From: an uncultured Bacteroidales bacterium
GTDB taxonomy: Bacteria; Bacteroidota; Bacteroidia; Bacteroidales; Paludibacteraceae
DNA: 64,000 nucleotides
NCBI GenBank assembly: GCA_946187695.1
Contig: CAMHSB010000004.1
Location: forward strand, 40,808 to 104,807
Direction: 5' to 3'
In this document: positions 1 through 8,657 of the stretch, piece by piece
Layout of the letters: each line of letters starts with the position of its first letter
Numbering within the stretch: the stretch's first letter is position 1
Made by a program: the position numbers and the translations under genes
The notes under the pieces: generated by a model
Told to the model about the DNA's origin: nothing
What the model saw: only the letters and a program-made list of their open reading frames with translations
Databases searched by the model: none

Positions 1-1
1 C

Positions 2-1318
2 CGTCCGAGTAAGGCGTTTGCCTTGGCTTTGCTGGCACGAGTAGATATGATGTACGCTGGTTTGGCAATGCGCCCGGACGTATTCACCAAGGGTGGAACA
101 AGTGCATGTAATGTGCAGTACAACATTAAGGATGCAAGCAAACGTCGAGCTTTATACGCTGAGGTCGTTGAGGTCTGCGCGCAGATCATCAAGAATGAGT
201 GTGACCTGAATACATTTGATACGAGATACCCGTTTGAGCAAGTATGGCGTGACCTTTGCTCGGATGTAACCGATTACTCCAAAATGGAGTTCATCTGGGT
301 CATTCCGTTTATGGATGCTACGCGTGGTCAGGTATTGTGTATCAATGGATTGAAGATGGATCCGAGCTGTGCTGGTGTGATGATTAATACCGAAGATGGT
401 GACACCAAAACAGTACAAACCAAGGTACAAGGTATGGTACGTATCGTACCGACGTTCCTCTGGGACTTCGAGGATGGCGACCTTCGCCGCGATGTAACGG
501 TTTGCCCATTTTCTTGGATGTATGACAATGGTCAAAGCGGTGCCGGTAAAGATCCGTCTATCTTCCCGTATGATGAACTGGCAGATAAGAAACTGTATCA
601 GAAACTGGCTACGGCGCAGCAGATGAACTTGGGTAAGTATCGTGTAGAGTGGATGAAACATAAATACAACCTGAACGAGGATGGTGTAGATATGCCGGTT
701 ATCCGTTATGCAGATGTACTTCTGATGTTTGCTGAGGCTACGATTGGTTCGAAAGAAGGTAATGTGCCCAAGAACGAAACCGGTATCTCCGGTCAGGATG
801 CATTCAATGCCGTTCGTAAACGTGCTGGTTTACCGGCTAAGTCACTGGACTTTGATGCCATCGTGGCTGAACGTGCGTTTGAGTTCTGCGGTGAGAATAT
901 CCGTAAGTATGACTTGATGCGCTGGGGTATGCTCGGTAGCCAGTTGAAAAAGACCATGGATCGTTTGGCTAACATGCAAGCTGGAACGGGTGAGTTTGCG
1001 GGACGTCTGGATTCCGTTTACTTCAAGTACAAACTTTCTCCGGAAGTAATCTCGCAATTCCCGGATTCTATCCATGCGTATGTATTCGATACAATCGTAG
1101 GTATTCAGAAGGGCGCCGTTCGTCCTGCGACATATGATAAATCCAAAGGTTGGGTGGCAAAGTCCCTGTATACCAAAGATGAAGAGCAATATTTGGATCC
1201 TGCTAAGTACTTCCTCTATAGCCCGACAACCAATGTGGATCGTCATCAGTATTGGCCGATATTCCAAGTGAATATTGATGCATCGAAGGGTGCTTTGTGG
1301 AACGATTATGACTATTAA
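2..1318 (+). CDS. SusD/RagB-like nutrient-binding outer-membrane lipoprotein, 5'-truncated
   Basis: This is the C-terminal part of a SusD-family glycan-binding lipoprotein, which works at the cell surface with a TonB-dependent SusC-type porin. The reading frame is open from base 2, so the start and signal peptide lie outside the window. Family signatures seen are RPSKAFALALLARVDM near the beginning, RYADVLLMFAEA in the middle, a FNAVRKRAGLP helix, and ERAFEFCGENIRKYDLMRWG further on, all typical of the SusD C-terminal region. The next gene, a pectate lyase, overlaps its end by 11 bases, so the two are translationally linked and the substrate is probably pectin. The substrate is inferred; the family assignment is firm. 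Confidence 0.93.
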   Translation, partial: RPSKAFALALLARVDMMYAGLAMRPDVFTKGGTSACNVQYNIKDASKRRALYAEVVEVCAQIIKNECDLNTFDTRYPFEQVWRDLCSDVTDYSKMEFIWVIPFMDATRGQVLCINGLKMDPSCAGVMINTEDGDTKTVQTKVQGMVRIVPTFLWDFEDGDLRRDVTVCPFSWMYDNGQSGAGKDPSIFPYDELADKKLYQKLATAQQMNLGKYRVEWMKHKYNLNEDGVDMPVIRYADVLLMFAEATIGSKEGNVPKNETGISGQDAFNAVRKRAGLPAKSLDFDAIVAERAFEFCGENIRKYDLMRWGMLGSQLKKTMDRLANMQAGTGEFAGRLDSVYFKYKLSPEVISQFPDSIHAYVFDTIVGIQKGAVRPATYDKSKGWVAKSLYTKDEEQYLDPAKYFLYSPTTNVDRHQYWPIFQVNIDASKGALWNDYDY

Positions 1319-2741
1319 ACAATTTATATGTTCTCTCTTGGTCCTTTCTCTCTGCCTTGTTTCTTGTAAAAATGGCGGAGAGAATGAACCGGAAGTTAAG
1401 CCTACGGATGTGGCTGCCTTTCCCGGGGCTCAAGGAGGCGGTATGTTTGCTAAAGGGGGGCGTGGAGGCGAAGTCTTTTATGTTTCTTCTTTGGAAGATA
1501 AGACAGTGCCCGGAACACTGCGTTATGCTATTACCCAACCCGGAGCAAAGATCATTGTTTTCAATGTGTCCGGAACAATATACCTCTCGCGTGAATTGGA
1601 GATAACCGAAGGTGCATTAACTATTGCGGGTCAGACTGCTCCGGGGGATGGTATTTGTATTGCCGGATATCCGGTGAAAGTCAAGGCAGATGATGTGATT
1701 ATTCGTTTCTTGCGTTTCCGTATGGGGGATATCAATGAGGTGGAAGGTGATGCATTGACGATTAACGATTGCAAAAATGTGATTGTCGATCATTGCTCTT
1801 TCTCTTGGAGTACGGATGAGTGCGTGAGTTGCTATGGCAATACCGATTTTACACTCCAGTATTGTTTCATTACGGAGTCGCTACGCAATTCGGTGCATGG
1901 CAAGGGTAAACATGGATACGGTGGCATCTGGGGCGGAACCAATGCAACCTTCCATCATAACTTGTTAGCACACCACGACAGTCGTAATCCGCGTTTCGAC
2001 CACGATTATGTCAACTCCCTTTGTGCCGGCCCGATTGACTATGTGAATAATGTAGTATACAACTGGGGCAAGAACTCTTCTTATGGCGGAGAGGGTTCAT
2101 CCAAAGGTGCGGGTGGCAGACATATCAATATGGTCAATAACTACTACAAGTCTGGTGAAGCTACCAAAGCCAAGAATCGTTTGGTGGATCCGACCGTAGC
2201 ATGCGATAGTTTCTGTATCAAGTATGTTGGTGGAACTATCGATCCGGGTAAATTCTATCTTTCTGGTAACTATATGTATGGTTATGATGAAGTGACCAAT
2301 GATAACTGGAAAGGCGCTACCACAAATGACAAGTCCGTCAAAGCAACAACGCGTTGGACCGATGGGCTGACTAAACTAGAGAAAGAACAAACGGCTAAAG
2401 AGGCTTTCGAAACCGTTTTGGCAAAAGCAGGTTGTTCGCATAAACGCGATGCAATAGATACGCGTATAGTGGAGGAGGTACGGCAAGGTAAATATACCTA
2501 TAAAGGCTCCAATGGATCAACTGGTGGCTTGATAGATACCCAGAAGGATGTTGGAGGATGGCCTGAACTCAAAGAGACAGAAGCGCTAACCGATACCGAT
2601 GAAGACGGCATGCCGGATTCCTGGGAGAAAGAAAAGGGATTGGATCCTATGAAATATAGTGATTGTAAAGAGTATACATTGTCCAAATCATATACCAATT
2701 TAGAAGTATATCTCAATTCATTTGTAGAAAATTTATATTAA
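1308..2741 (+). CDS. PL1-type pectate lyase, lipoprotein
   Basis: Probable pectate lyase of polysaccharide lyase family 1, cleaving polygalacturonan by beta-elimination. I chose the ATG at 1308 because it gives a lipoprotein signal (MTIKQFICSLLVLSLCLVSC); the longer frame from 1275 has none. Family features are AFPGAQGGGMFAKGGRGG at the start of the beta-helix, DHCSFSWSTDECVS and RNPRFDHD in the active-site region, and a C-terminal DTDEDGMPDSWE calcium-binding segment of thrombospondin type 3 style. It overlaps the SusD-like gene by 11 bases and belongs to the same polysaccharide locus as the GH28 gene at 3.8-5.3 kb. It lacks the C-terminal tail found on other exported proteins here, as expected for a lipoprotein. 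Confidence 0.9.
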   Translation: MTIKQFICSLLVLSLCLVSCKNGGENEPEVKPTDVAAFPGAQGGGMFAKGGRGGEVFYVSSLEDKTVPGTLRYAITQPGAKIIVFNVSGTIYLSRELEITEGALTIAGQTAPGDGICIAGYPVKVKADDVIIRFLRFRMGDINEVEGDALTINDCKNVIVDHCSFSWSTDECVSCYGNTDFTLQYCFITESLRNSVHGKGKHGYGGIWGGTNATFHHNLLAHHDSRNPRFDHDYVNSLCAGPIDYVNNVVYNWGKNSSYGGEGSSKGAGGRHINMVNNYYKSGEATKAKNRLVDPTVACDSFCIKYVGGTIDPGKFYLSGNYMYGYDEVTNDNWKGATTNDKSVKATTRWTDGLTKLEKEQTAKEAFETVLAKAGCSHKRDAIDTRIVEEVRQGKYTYKGSNGSTGGLIDTQKDVGGWPELKETEALTDTDEDGMPDSWEKEKGLDPMKYSDCKEYTLSKSYTNLEVYLNSFVENLY

Positions 2742-2777
2742 AAAGCAAAAAAATCTACATTTTTTGATAGAATATAC

Positions 2778-2808
2778 TTGTTTATATCCGAAAAATGTAG
2801 TAATTTTG
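2778..2808 (+). promoter_or_regulatory. Promoter for the 2870 gene
   Basis: TTG at 2778-2780, exactly 20 bases, then TAATTTTG at 2801-2808. The -33 box continues as TTGTTTATATC, a variant of the TTGCATATAT form seen at other promoters in this window. The 5' leader would be about 55 bases. Confidence 0.75.
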
Positions 2809-2869
2809 CGGCGTATTTGTAAAAGTTTTTACAATTAACAAAAATATTAACTTTAAAAACTCAACAATT

Positions 2870-3580
2870 ATGAAGAAAATTTTCCTCTTCGCAGCTGCTG
2901 CAATTGCAGCGTTGACAGTTAACGCAAAAGTTATTGATTTTGCTACTGTTGGAACGTCGATTGACGATTGGAACATTGGTGACCAAGCAACGCTGAACAC
3001 CGCTAACTCGGATGTGGAAGCTGGTAAGTATGTGTACGACATCCCCGGTGGTGAGGATCCGAACATTACTACGCTTAAAGCTGAGCCGGGTATCGAATTC
3101 CAAACGAAAAACGGTGCTAAAAAAGAGAAAGCATTCTCGATTTATCCGGGTAAGTGCTTCGAGTTTGGTGGTAAGAATGGTATTCTTAAGATAGTAGGTA
3201 CTAAAGAAGGTGACAAAATCCTTTTGACGGTTGCTGCTAAGGGTGATAGTAAAGATTCTGATTTTACAGATGGTACTGGAGCCTTCCCGAAGAATGCTTT
3301 TGCTGTTACCGAAGATCTCGTTCTTCCGAAAAAAGGTAGCGAAGGCGGTGATGAGCAAGGTTATGTTTGGCGTGTAATTGAGTTCGAGTCCCTCGGAGGC
3401 GATGTAGAGATTAAGGAGTTTATTAATGGCTACCGTATTAAGGCGCTTCAGATTGGTGCAGAAGAGCATGCTGTTAACAACGTAAACGCTGCTGTTAAAG
3501 CTGAGAAGTTCTATCGCAATGGTCAACTCGTTATCCGCCGCAATGGTGTAGAGTTCAACGCACTGGGTGTTAAGTTCTAA
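2870..3580 (+). CDS. Small exported protein with C-terminal sorting-type tail
   Basis: Unrecognised exported protein of 236 residues. It begins with a signal peptide (MKKIFLFAAAAIAALTVNA) and the mature part is a single domain rich in glycine, lysine and aspartate, with no catalytic motif that I can identify. The C-terminus (FYRNGQLVIRRNGVEFNALG, then VKF) is the tail shared by nine proteins in this window, so it is probably exported through the outer membrane. It is a single-gene unit with its own promoter upstream and a strong terminator downstream. Its position beside the pectin genes suggests, but does not show, a carbohydrate-binding role. Confidence 0.8.
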   Translation: MKKIFLFAAAAIAALTVNAKVIDFATVGTSIDDWNIGDQATLNTANSDVEAGKYVYDIPGGEDPNITTLKAEPGIEFQTKNGAKKEKAFSIYPGKCFEFGGKNGILKIVGTKEGDKILLTVAAKGDSKDSDFTDGTGAFPKNAFAVTEDLVLPKKGSEGGDEQGYVWRVIEFESLGGDVEIKEFINGYRIKALQIGAEEHAVNNVNAAVKAEKFYRNGQLVIRRNGVEFNALGVKF

Positions 3581-3601
3581 TTAATTCCCTTTTAAATACT
3601 T

Positions 3602-3632
3602 AAACAGGCTCGCCATCGCGAGCCTGTTTTTT
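3602..3632 (+). terminator. Rho-independent terminator
   Basis: A perfect 12-bp stem (AAACAGGCTCGC with GCGAGCCTGTTT), a CATC loop and a run of T, placed 21 bases after the stop of the 2870 gene. Confidence 0.93.
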
Positions 3633-3643
3633 GCTTCTATTTG

Positions 3644-3708
3644 CCTTCAAATCGTTAGTTATTCGTTAGTTATTTGTTTGCTATCCGTTAGTTATTCGTT
3701 CGTTATTA
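3644..3708. repeat. 11-bp tandem tract, copy A of a dispersed block
   Basis: Five degenerate units of GTTAGTTATTC with an 11-bp period. The first 34 bases (3644-3677) are identical to 32172-32205, far away between recF and a response regulator, and the rest is closely similar. It codes for nothing that I can see. Confidence 0.85.
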
Positions 3709-3768
3709 CCCTTCCATCTACCTCACGTCCAACCTCCCTCATTTGCATCTTTCTCGCAGTTTTTTTTC

Positions 3769-3838
3769 GTGACGGTTTGACGGTTTGACGGTTTGACGGT
3801 TTTAATTTTTGTCGTGAGACTCTGAGACTCTGAGACAC
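3769..3838. repeat. Two adjacent 8-bp tandem tracts
   Basis: Four units of GACGGTTT at about 3771-3802, then three units of TGAGACTC at about 3815-3838, ending just before the stop of the GH28 gene. With the 11-bp tract upstream, the gap between convergent genes is largely made of short tandem repeats. Confidence 0.85.
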
Positions 3839-3842
3839 TTTT

Positions 3843-5339
3843 TTACTCCATCGGATTACCGTTCCAAATCAGATCTTTGCTATGCTTGATCGTGTTCTCC
3901 TTCTGCGGCGTAATGGTGCAATTCCGGAAAGTAACCTTCTCCGCGTAGTCAATACTCATTCCTTCGCGTGTACCGTACCAGCTCACACCATCGAAAAGGA
4001 TGTCATGTACCGGCAGACCTTTCAGACCGCATATATCTACTGCCTTCTGCGCATTGACGCAAGTGATATTGCGGAAGGTGAAATTGCTCCACTCTGGGAT
4101 GAACTTACTCTTGTCGTCCGTATCCGTCGCACCGCGGCCTCCTGCCGAACGATCGGCATAACCCGATTGGAAGAGTACAGCTGCTTCGCGGATGTCCTTC
4201 ATCGTGATGTTATAGCAGTAGATATCTTCGCACCAACCGCCACGACCCGGAGCCGATTTGAAACGGCAACCGATATCCGTACCGTCGAACATACAATCCT
4301 TTACGATCAGACGCTGCATACCGCCGCAGAACTCGGAACCGATTACAAACCCGCCATGTGCACGATAAACGGTGTCGTTCGTGATCAGGAAATCGCGTTG
4401 CGGACCTGCCTCTACACCTTTCTGACCTACGCCGCCTTTCATACAGATTCCGTCGTCACCCGCGCTTACATGACAACCGGCAATCAGCGCTACTTGTACA
4501 TTACCCGGGTCCATCGCGTCGCCGTTCTGTGCCCACCACGGACAATCGATCGTCACGTTCTCAATAATCAAATTCTGAATACGTGTCGGAACCAAGTGGA
4601 ACTTCGGACTGTTGCGCAACGTCACACCCTCTACAATCACGTTCTTCGAATCCGTGATATTCACTAAGTGCGGACGCATTTTCTCTTGAATCTCCGCCGT
4701 AGCGGCGATATTCGGGATACCGAGCTCCTTATTCAAGTTAAACGGATACCAGAGACGATAGGTCTTATCGTCTTGTTTGAGGGTACCGCCGAGCGCCAAA
4801 GCCTCTTCCCAAACCTCAGGCAACTTGCCGTCGCGTACCACTTTCTTCTCCTTAATCGGACGCCAGATAAAGCCCTGGCCATCGATCACGCCCTTACCGG
4901 TAATACCGATGTTCTCGCATTTGGACGCACGAATGAGCGCGTAGCATTTCTTGTTACCGTCGCGCAGACTGTCGTCTTTCTGAACATACAACTCTTTGTT
5001 CTCGCTGAACAGCAGAGTTGCGCCTTTACTTAAATGCAGGTCAATGTTACTGCGTAACTGAATAGGACCTGTTTTCCACACGCCGCGCGGCACGATCACA
5101 TGACCGCCGCCTTGCTTGCTCAACTCTTTGATGGCTTTGTTAATCGCCTCGCCGCAGTCTGTCTTACCGTCAGGTACTGCGCCATATTGCGCGATATTAA
5201 CCGACGTAACAGGGAACTTCACTTCCTGTACGTGCTCGATCTCGATAGGCAGACCCTCATAATAATGGTCGTACTTACTTTGTGCGCTTACCATCAGCGC
5301 CGCGCCCAATAGTAGGGCAGAGAAAAGGACTCTTTTCAT
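3843..5339 (-). CDS. GH28-family polygalacturonase-like glycoside hydrolase
   Basis: Exported pectinase-type glycoside hydrolase of family GH28, 498 residues, hydrolysing galacturonide links. A signal peptide (MKRVLFSALLLGAALMVSAQ) is followed by the N-terminal NIAQYGAVPDGKTDCGEAIN segment typical of the GH28 beta-helix. Active-site signatures are NGDAMDPGN, AGDDGICMKGG, AHGGFVIGSEF and CRFKSAPGRGG, corresponding to the NxD, DD, GHG and RxK motifs of the family, with GHG as AHG and RIK as RFK. It has no C-terminal tail. It lies 44 bases downstream of the FAD dehydrogenase with a 7-bp tandem tract between, and no promoter is visible there, so it may be read from upstream. Function probably joins the SusD/PL1 pectin system. 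Confidence 0.92.
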   Translation of the reverse strand: MKRVLFSALLLGAALMVSAQSKYDHYYEGLPIEIEHVQEVKFPVTSVNIAQYGAVPDGKTDCGEAINKAIKELSKQGGGHVIVPRGVWKTGPIQLRSNIDLHLSKGATLLFSENKELYVQKDDSLRDGNKKCYALIRASKCENIGITGKGVIDGQGFIWRPIKEKKVVRDGKLPEVWEEALALGGTLKQDDKTYRLWYPFNLNKELGIPNIAATAEIQEKMRPHLVNITDSKNVIVEGVTLRNSPKFHLVPTRIQNLIIENVTIDCPWWAQNGDAMDPGNVQVALIAGCHVSAGDDGICMKGGVGQKGVEAGPQRDFLITNDTVYRAHGGFVIGSEFCGGMQRLIVKDCMFDGTDIGCRFKSAPGRGGWCEDIYCYNITMKDIREAAVLFQSGYADRSAGGRGATDTDDKSKFIPEWSNFTFRNITCVNAQKAVDICGLKGLPVHDILFDGVSWYGTREGMSIDYAEKVTFRNCTITPQKENTIKHSKDLIWNGNPME

Positions 5340-5350
5340 GATAATATAAT

Positions 5351-5381
5351 TTTGAATTCTTAATTCTTAATTTTTAATTAC
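5351..5381. repeat. 7-bp tandem tract
   Basis: Units of AATTCTT with a 7-bp period fill the gap between the FAD dehydrogenase stop and the GH28 start. No -7 box is seen in it. Confidence 0.75.
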
Positions 5382-5383
5382 AA

Positions 5384-6889
5384 CTATTGTGCCAAGTCAG
5401 CGATTTTGAGTGCCGCATTGATACCGTCCAATGCAGAACTGGTGATGCCTCCGGCATAACCTGCACCTTCGCCGCAGGGGTAGAGCAGCGGCGTGCTCAC
5501 CGATTGCAGCGTTTCCGGATCGCGCGGAATACGTACCGCACTACTGCTCCGACTCTCTACACCTACTATCACGGCATCGTTCGTCAAGAAGCCATGGTAT
5601 TTCTTATTGAAATCGCGAAAACCTTGTTGCAACCGTTTCCCTATATGCGCCGGTAACCATTCATCCAATCGACTCGGCACGATTCCAGGCAAGTAACTGC
5701 ACGCCGGCAGATCCTTACTGGCTTTGCCTTCCACAAAATCTTTTAACCGTTGTGCGGGCGCTTGGGCTTGCGGACCACCGTGCTCAAAAGCAAGCCGCTC
5801 CAGTTCCTCTTGGAACTCCAATCCACGCAACGGATCATCGCCGGGTATATCCTCCGAATTAATCTGCACGACCATACCGCTGTTGGCGTACGGCGAGTTG
5901 CGATGACTCGCACTCATCCCGTTTACCACGCAACTGCCTGCTTCACTTCCTGCCGGCACGATATGTCCGCCCGGACACATACAGAACGAATACACCCCGC
6001 GTCCATCGACCTGCGTCACCAAACTATAGGAGGCATTACCCACATAGTTGATAATTTCGAGTTCTCGAGTTCTCGAAGTGTCGAGATGATACATTAATTT
6101 ATTGATGAGTGCCTGCGGATGTTCTGCCCGCACACCCATCGCAAAACCCTTCGTCTCCAACTTCACTCCTTCTTTCGCCAGCATCCGATACGTGTCGTGT
6201 GCCGAATGACCGATCGCTAATATAATAGGAGTTTTCCAATTTCCAATCTCCAATTTCCAATCTTTGAGACTTGTGATGCAAGTTTCAAAATGTATCTCTC
6301 CGCCTTTTTCAAGAATCGTCTCGCGCATCTTCTTAATAATCCCCGGCAGTTTGTCGCTGCCAATATGCGCGTGGGCTTCATACAACACTGTATCCGGAGC
6401 ACCGAAATAATGGAACAACTCCATTACGCGCTGCATATTACCCCTTTTCTTCGAACGCGAGAACAACTTCCCGTCGCTAAATGTACCCGCTCCGCCTTCG
6501 CCGAAACAATAATTCGACTCCGGATTCAAACCCTCATTCCTATTGAGCAACGCGATGTCCTTCTTCCGCTCACTCACCTCCTTGCCGCGTTCGTAGATAA
6601 TAGGCTTGATGCCGTGCTCCAGCAATGTCAATGCTGCAAACAGCCCTGCCGGACCTGCACCGATAATAACCACCGACCGTTTCGCGTTATGGACATCTTG
6701 GAATACCGGCGGCTCATACAAGGGAATAGGAGCGTCCTTCGGAACAGGCTTGCCTTTGTCGTCCGTAAGTATAGTAAGATGCACGCGCAACTCGCGTTGC
6801 CGTGCATCTACTGAACGTTTCACTACCCGCCATTGTTGTTCGGCGATATACGCCTCCCGCGGGCTTAGAATATACTGGACGCTATCCAT
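5384..6889 (-). CDS. FAD-dependent dehydrogenase of the COG2509 family
   Basis: Probable soluble flavoprotein of the poorly characterised COG2509 group; the substrate is unknown. I chose the ATG at 6889 (MDSVQYILSP), because the longer frame runs back into recA. That gives 501 residues, 26 bases after the recA stop. An N-terminal domain of about 70 residues precedes the dinucleotide-binding motif VVIIGAGPAGL (about 73-83). Further family motifs are YCFGEGGAGTFSDGKL, ILAIGHSAHDT and, near the end, PCGEGAGYAGGI. Two stretches of coding sequence consist of short tandem repeats (6057-6088, 8 bp; 6236-6263, 7 bp) that replace what are normally variable segments. Probably cotranscribed with recA. 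Confidence 0.85.
   Translation of the reverse strand: MDSVQYILSPREAYIAEQQWRVVKRSVDARQRELRVHLTILTDDKGKPVPKDAPIPLYEPPVFQDVHNAKRSVVIIGAGPAGLFAALTLLEHGIKPIIYERGKEVSERKKDIALLNRNEGLNPESNYCFGEGGAGTFSDGKLFSRSKKRGNMQRVMELFHYFGAPDTVLYEAHAHIGSDKLPGIIKKMRETILEKGGEIHFETCITSLKDWKLEIGNWKTPIILAIGHSAHDTYRMLAKEGVKLETKGFAMGVRAEHPQALINKLMYHLDTSRTRELEIINYVGNASYSLVTQVDGRGVYSFCMCPGGHIVPAGSEAGSCVVNGMSASHRNSPYANSGMVVQINSEDIPGDDPLRGLEFQEELERLAFEHGGPQAQAPAQRLKDFVEGKASKDLPACSYLPGIVPSRLDEWLPAHIGKRLQQGFRDFNKKYHGFLTNDAVIVGVESRSSSAVRIPRDPETLQSVSTPLLYPCGEGAGYAGGITSSALDGINAALKIADLAQ
6057..6088. repeat. 8-bp tandem tract inside a coding region
   Basis: Four units of TCGAGTTC, TCGAGTTC, TCGAAGTG, TCGAGATG, exactly 8 bp each, within the FAD dehydrogenase. 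The encoded segment is about HLDTSRTRELEI on the minus strand. The frame stays open. Confidence 0.85.
6236..6263. repeat. 7-bp tandem tract inside a coding region
   Basis: Four units alternating CCAATTT and CCAATCT, 7 bp each, 28 bases in total, within the FAD dehydrogenase. It encodes DWKLEIGNWK. The period is not a multiple of three, yet the frame is open on both sides. Confidence 0.88.
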
Positions 6890-6915
6890 GAATATCCGGG
6901 TGTCGAGCCTCTCGA

Positions 6916-7956
6916 CTATTTTCCAATCTTTGCCAAAACAGTTTCGAGACCGAGCTCTTTTACTTTCTCGCCGATCTTTGCTTCCAACTCTTCGCACAGA
7001 TCTGGATTCTCAACCAGCACTTCTTTCACTTTGTCGCGACCCTGACCCAGTTTGGTGTCTCCGTATGAGAAGAACGAACCGCTCTTCTTGATCACTTCGG
7101 TAGCTACTGCGAAATCGAGAATCTCACCGATACGCGAGATACCCTCGTTGAACATCAAGTCAAACTCAGCCTTCTTGAACGGAGGAGCGACTTTGTTCTT
7201 CACCACCTTCACGCGCACTTGGTTACCCTTGATCTGCTCGCCGTCTTTGATCTGACCCGTACGACGGATATCGAGGCGCACCGAAGCATAGAACTTCAAC
7301 GCGTTACCACCGGTCGTGGTCTCCGGATTACCGAACATCACGCCGATCTTCTCGCGGAGCTGGTTAATGAAAATAACGGTTGTACCGGTCTTATTCACCG
7401 AAGCCGTCATCTTACGAAGTGCCTGACTCATCAGACGTGCCTGCAGACCCACTTTATTATCGCCCATCTCACCGGCGATCTCTGCCTTCGGCGTCAGCGC
7501 GGCTACAGAGTCAATAACAATCAGATCCACCGCTGCCGAGCGAATCAACTCATCGGCGATATCGAGTGCTTGCTCACCGCTATCCGGTTGCGCAATCAGT
7601 AACTCGGCAATGTTCACACCGAGTTTCTCGGCATAGAAACGGTCGAAAGCGTGCTCCGCATCAATAATAGCTGCGATACCACCTGCTTTCTGCACCTCCG
7701 CCATTGCGTGGATCGCCAGCGTCGTCTTACCGGACGACTCCGGACCGTAAATCTCGATGATACGTCCTTTCGGATAACCGCCTACACCCAGCGCGTAGTT
7801 CAAACCGATACTGCCGGTCGGGATAACGGGTACGTTCTCTATGTTCTCATCGCCCAGACGCATGATTGCGCCCTTACCATAATCTTTGTCAATCTTTGCC
7901 ATCGCAGCCTGCAATGCTTTCAGCTTGTCTGCCGATGGTCCTTGTTTCTCTGCCAT
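6916..7956 (-). CDS. recA: RecA recombinase
   Basis: DNA-dependent ATPase for homologous recombination and the SOS response. I chose the ATG at 7956 ([20 protein letters not shown]), 346 residues; the open frame extends further upstream but crosses the promoter. The Walker A motif is GPESSGKTT (about 71-79), followed by [19 protein letters not shown] and the Walker B strand [10 protein letters not shown]. Loop-region residues [19 protein letters not shown] are typical. The C-terminus ends soon after [11 protein letters not shown], without a long acidic tail. The promoter lies just upstream and overlaps the terminator of nth. No SOS box is recognised. Confidence 0.98.
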   Translation of the reverse strand: MAEKQGPSADKLKALQAAMAKIDKDYGKGAIMRLGDENIENVPVIPTGSIGLNYALGVGGYPKGRIIEIYGPESSGKTTLAIHAMAEVQKAGGIAAIIDAEHAFDRFYAEKLGVNIAELLIAQPDSGEQALDIADELIRSAAVDLIVIDSVAALTPKAEIAGEMGDNKVGLQARLMSQALRKMTASVNKTGTTVIFINQLREKIGVMFGNPETTTGGNALKFYASVRLDIRRTGQIKDGEQIKGNQVRVKVVKNKVAPPFKKAEFDLMFNEGISRIGEILDFAVATEVIKKSGSFFSYGDTKLGQGRDKVKEVLVENPDLCEELEAKIGEKVKELGLETVLAKIGK

Positions 7957-7982
7957 AATAGTAATAATTTCAATTTTGCTTG

Positions 7983-8013
7983 CAAAATTACTAAAAAAAA
8001 AGCACATACGCAA
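7983..8013 (-). promoter_or_regulatory. recA promoter, -33 box inside the nth terminator loop
   Basis: On the minus strand TTG (8011-8013) is followed by 20 bases and TAATTTTG (7990-7983). The -33 TTG sits in the loop of the nth terminator, and the terminator's T-run is the promoter spacer. The leader to the ATG at 7956 would be about 20 bases. Confidence 0.82.
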
Positions 8014-8022
8014 GTATGTGCT
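7991..8022 (-). terminator. Rho-independent terminator of the L25-pth-nth operon
   Basis: Read on the minus strand: a 9-bp perfect stem AGCACATAC/GTATGTGCT (8022-8014 and 8009-8001), loop TTGC, then nine T. The stem begins on the last base of the nth stop codon. Confidence 0.93.
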
Positions 8023-8657
8023 CACTTTTTGTTAAAAAATCGACAAAATTGTGCTAATCCGCATCGCTCGCATTGCGGTTTGCGTGCCTGGCAAACATAC
8101 CGTCCATGAAGCAAGAGCCAGTGATGCGCCTTGGGAATAATATCCGCGGGAATGTATTGGACGAGCGCTTTCTCTGTCTGCAACGGGTTCTTGCTGTTGG
8201 TCGTCAAGCCCAAGCGTTCGCTCACGCGGAAAATATGCGTATCAACCGCCATCGTCGGTTGGTTCCATATAACGGCACACACCACGTTTGCCGTCTTTCT
8301 TCCAACTCCTTGCAGCGTTTGCAGGTCGTCAATATTATCGGGAACAATACCATCGTACACCTCCACGAGCCTTTGCGCCATCTGCACCAGATGTTCCGCT
8401 TTACTCCGTGGGTAACTGACCGACTTCACGTATTCAAACACCTCATCACTCGTCGCCTTTGCCAGAGCCTCCGGAGTCGGGTAGGCCTCAAACAAAGCCG
8501 GTGTCACCATATTCACCCGCTTGTCCGTACATTGGGCGGAGAGCATCACGGCCACCAAGCATTGGAAGGGGCTCGTAAAAACGAGCTCACTCTCTGCTAC
8601 CGGCATGTTGGTCTCAAACCACGCGAGAATATGTTCAAACCGCTGTTGCTTGTTCAT
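8022..8657 (-). CDS. nth: Endonuclease III
   Basis: Bifunctional DNA glycosylase/AP lyase of base-excision repair acting on oxidised pyrimidines, 211 residues. The helix-hairpin-helix segment [12 protein letters not shown] carries the catalytic lysine (about 121), and VDTHIFRV carries the catalytic aspartate (about 139). The C-terminal four-cysteine cluster [17 protein letters not shown] has the C-6-C-2-C-5-C spacing that binds a 4Fe-4S cluster. The start overlaps the end of the DUF4924 gene by 23 bases, so it is the last gene of the tRNA-Gln/L25/pth operon, and its terminator starts on its own stop codon. Confidence 0.96.
   Translation of the reverse strand: MNKQQRFEHILAWFETNMPVAESELVFTSPFQCLVAVMLSAQCTDKRVNMVTPALFEAYPTPEALAKATSDEVFEYVKSVSYPRSKAEHLVQMAQRLVEVYDGIVPDNIDDLQTLQGVGRKTANVVCAVIWNQPTMAVDTHIFRVSERLGLTTNSKNPLQTEKALVQYIPADIIPKAHHWLLLHGRYVCQARKPQCERCGLAQFCRFFNKK

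Noticed and set aside
152..661. Minus-strand open frame opposite the SusD-like gene
   Set aside because: It lies wholly within a gene with strong family signatures and has no support of its own.
3644..3708. CRISPR array from regular repeats
   Set aside because: The period is 11 bp without unique spacers, and no cas genes are in the window.
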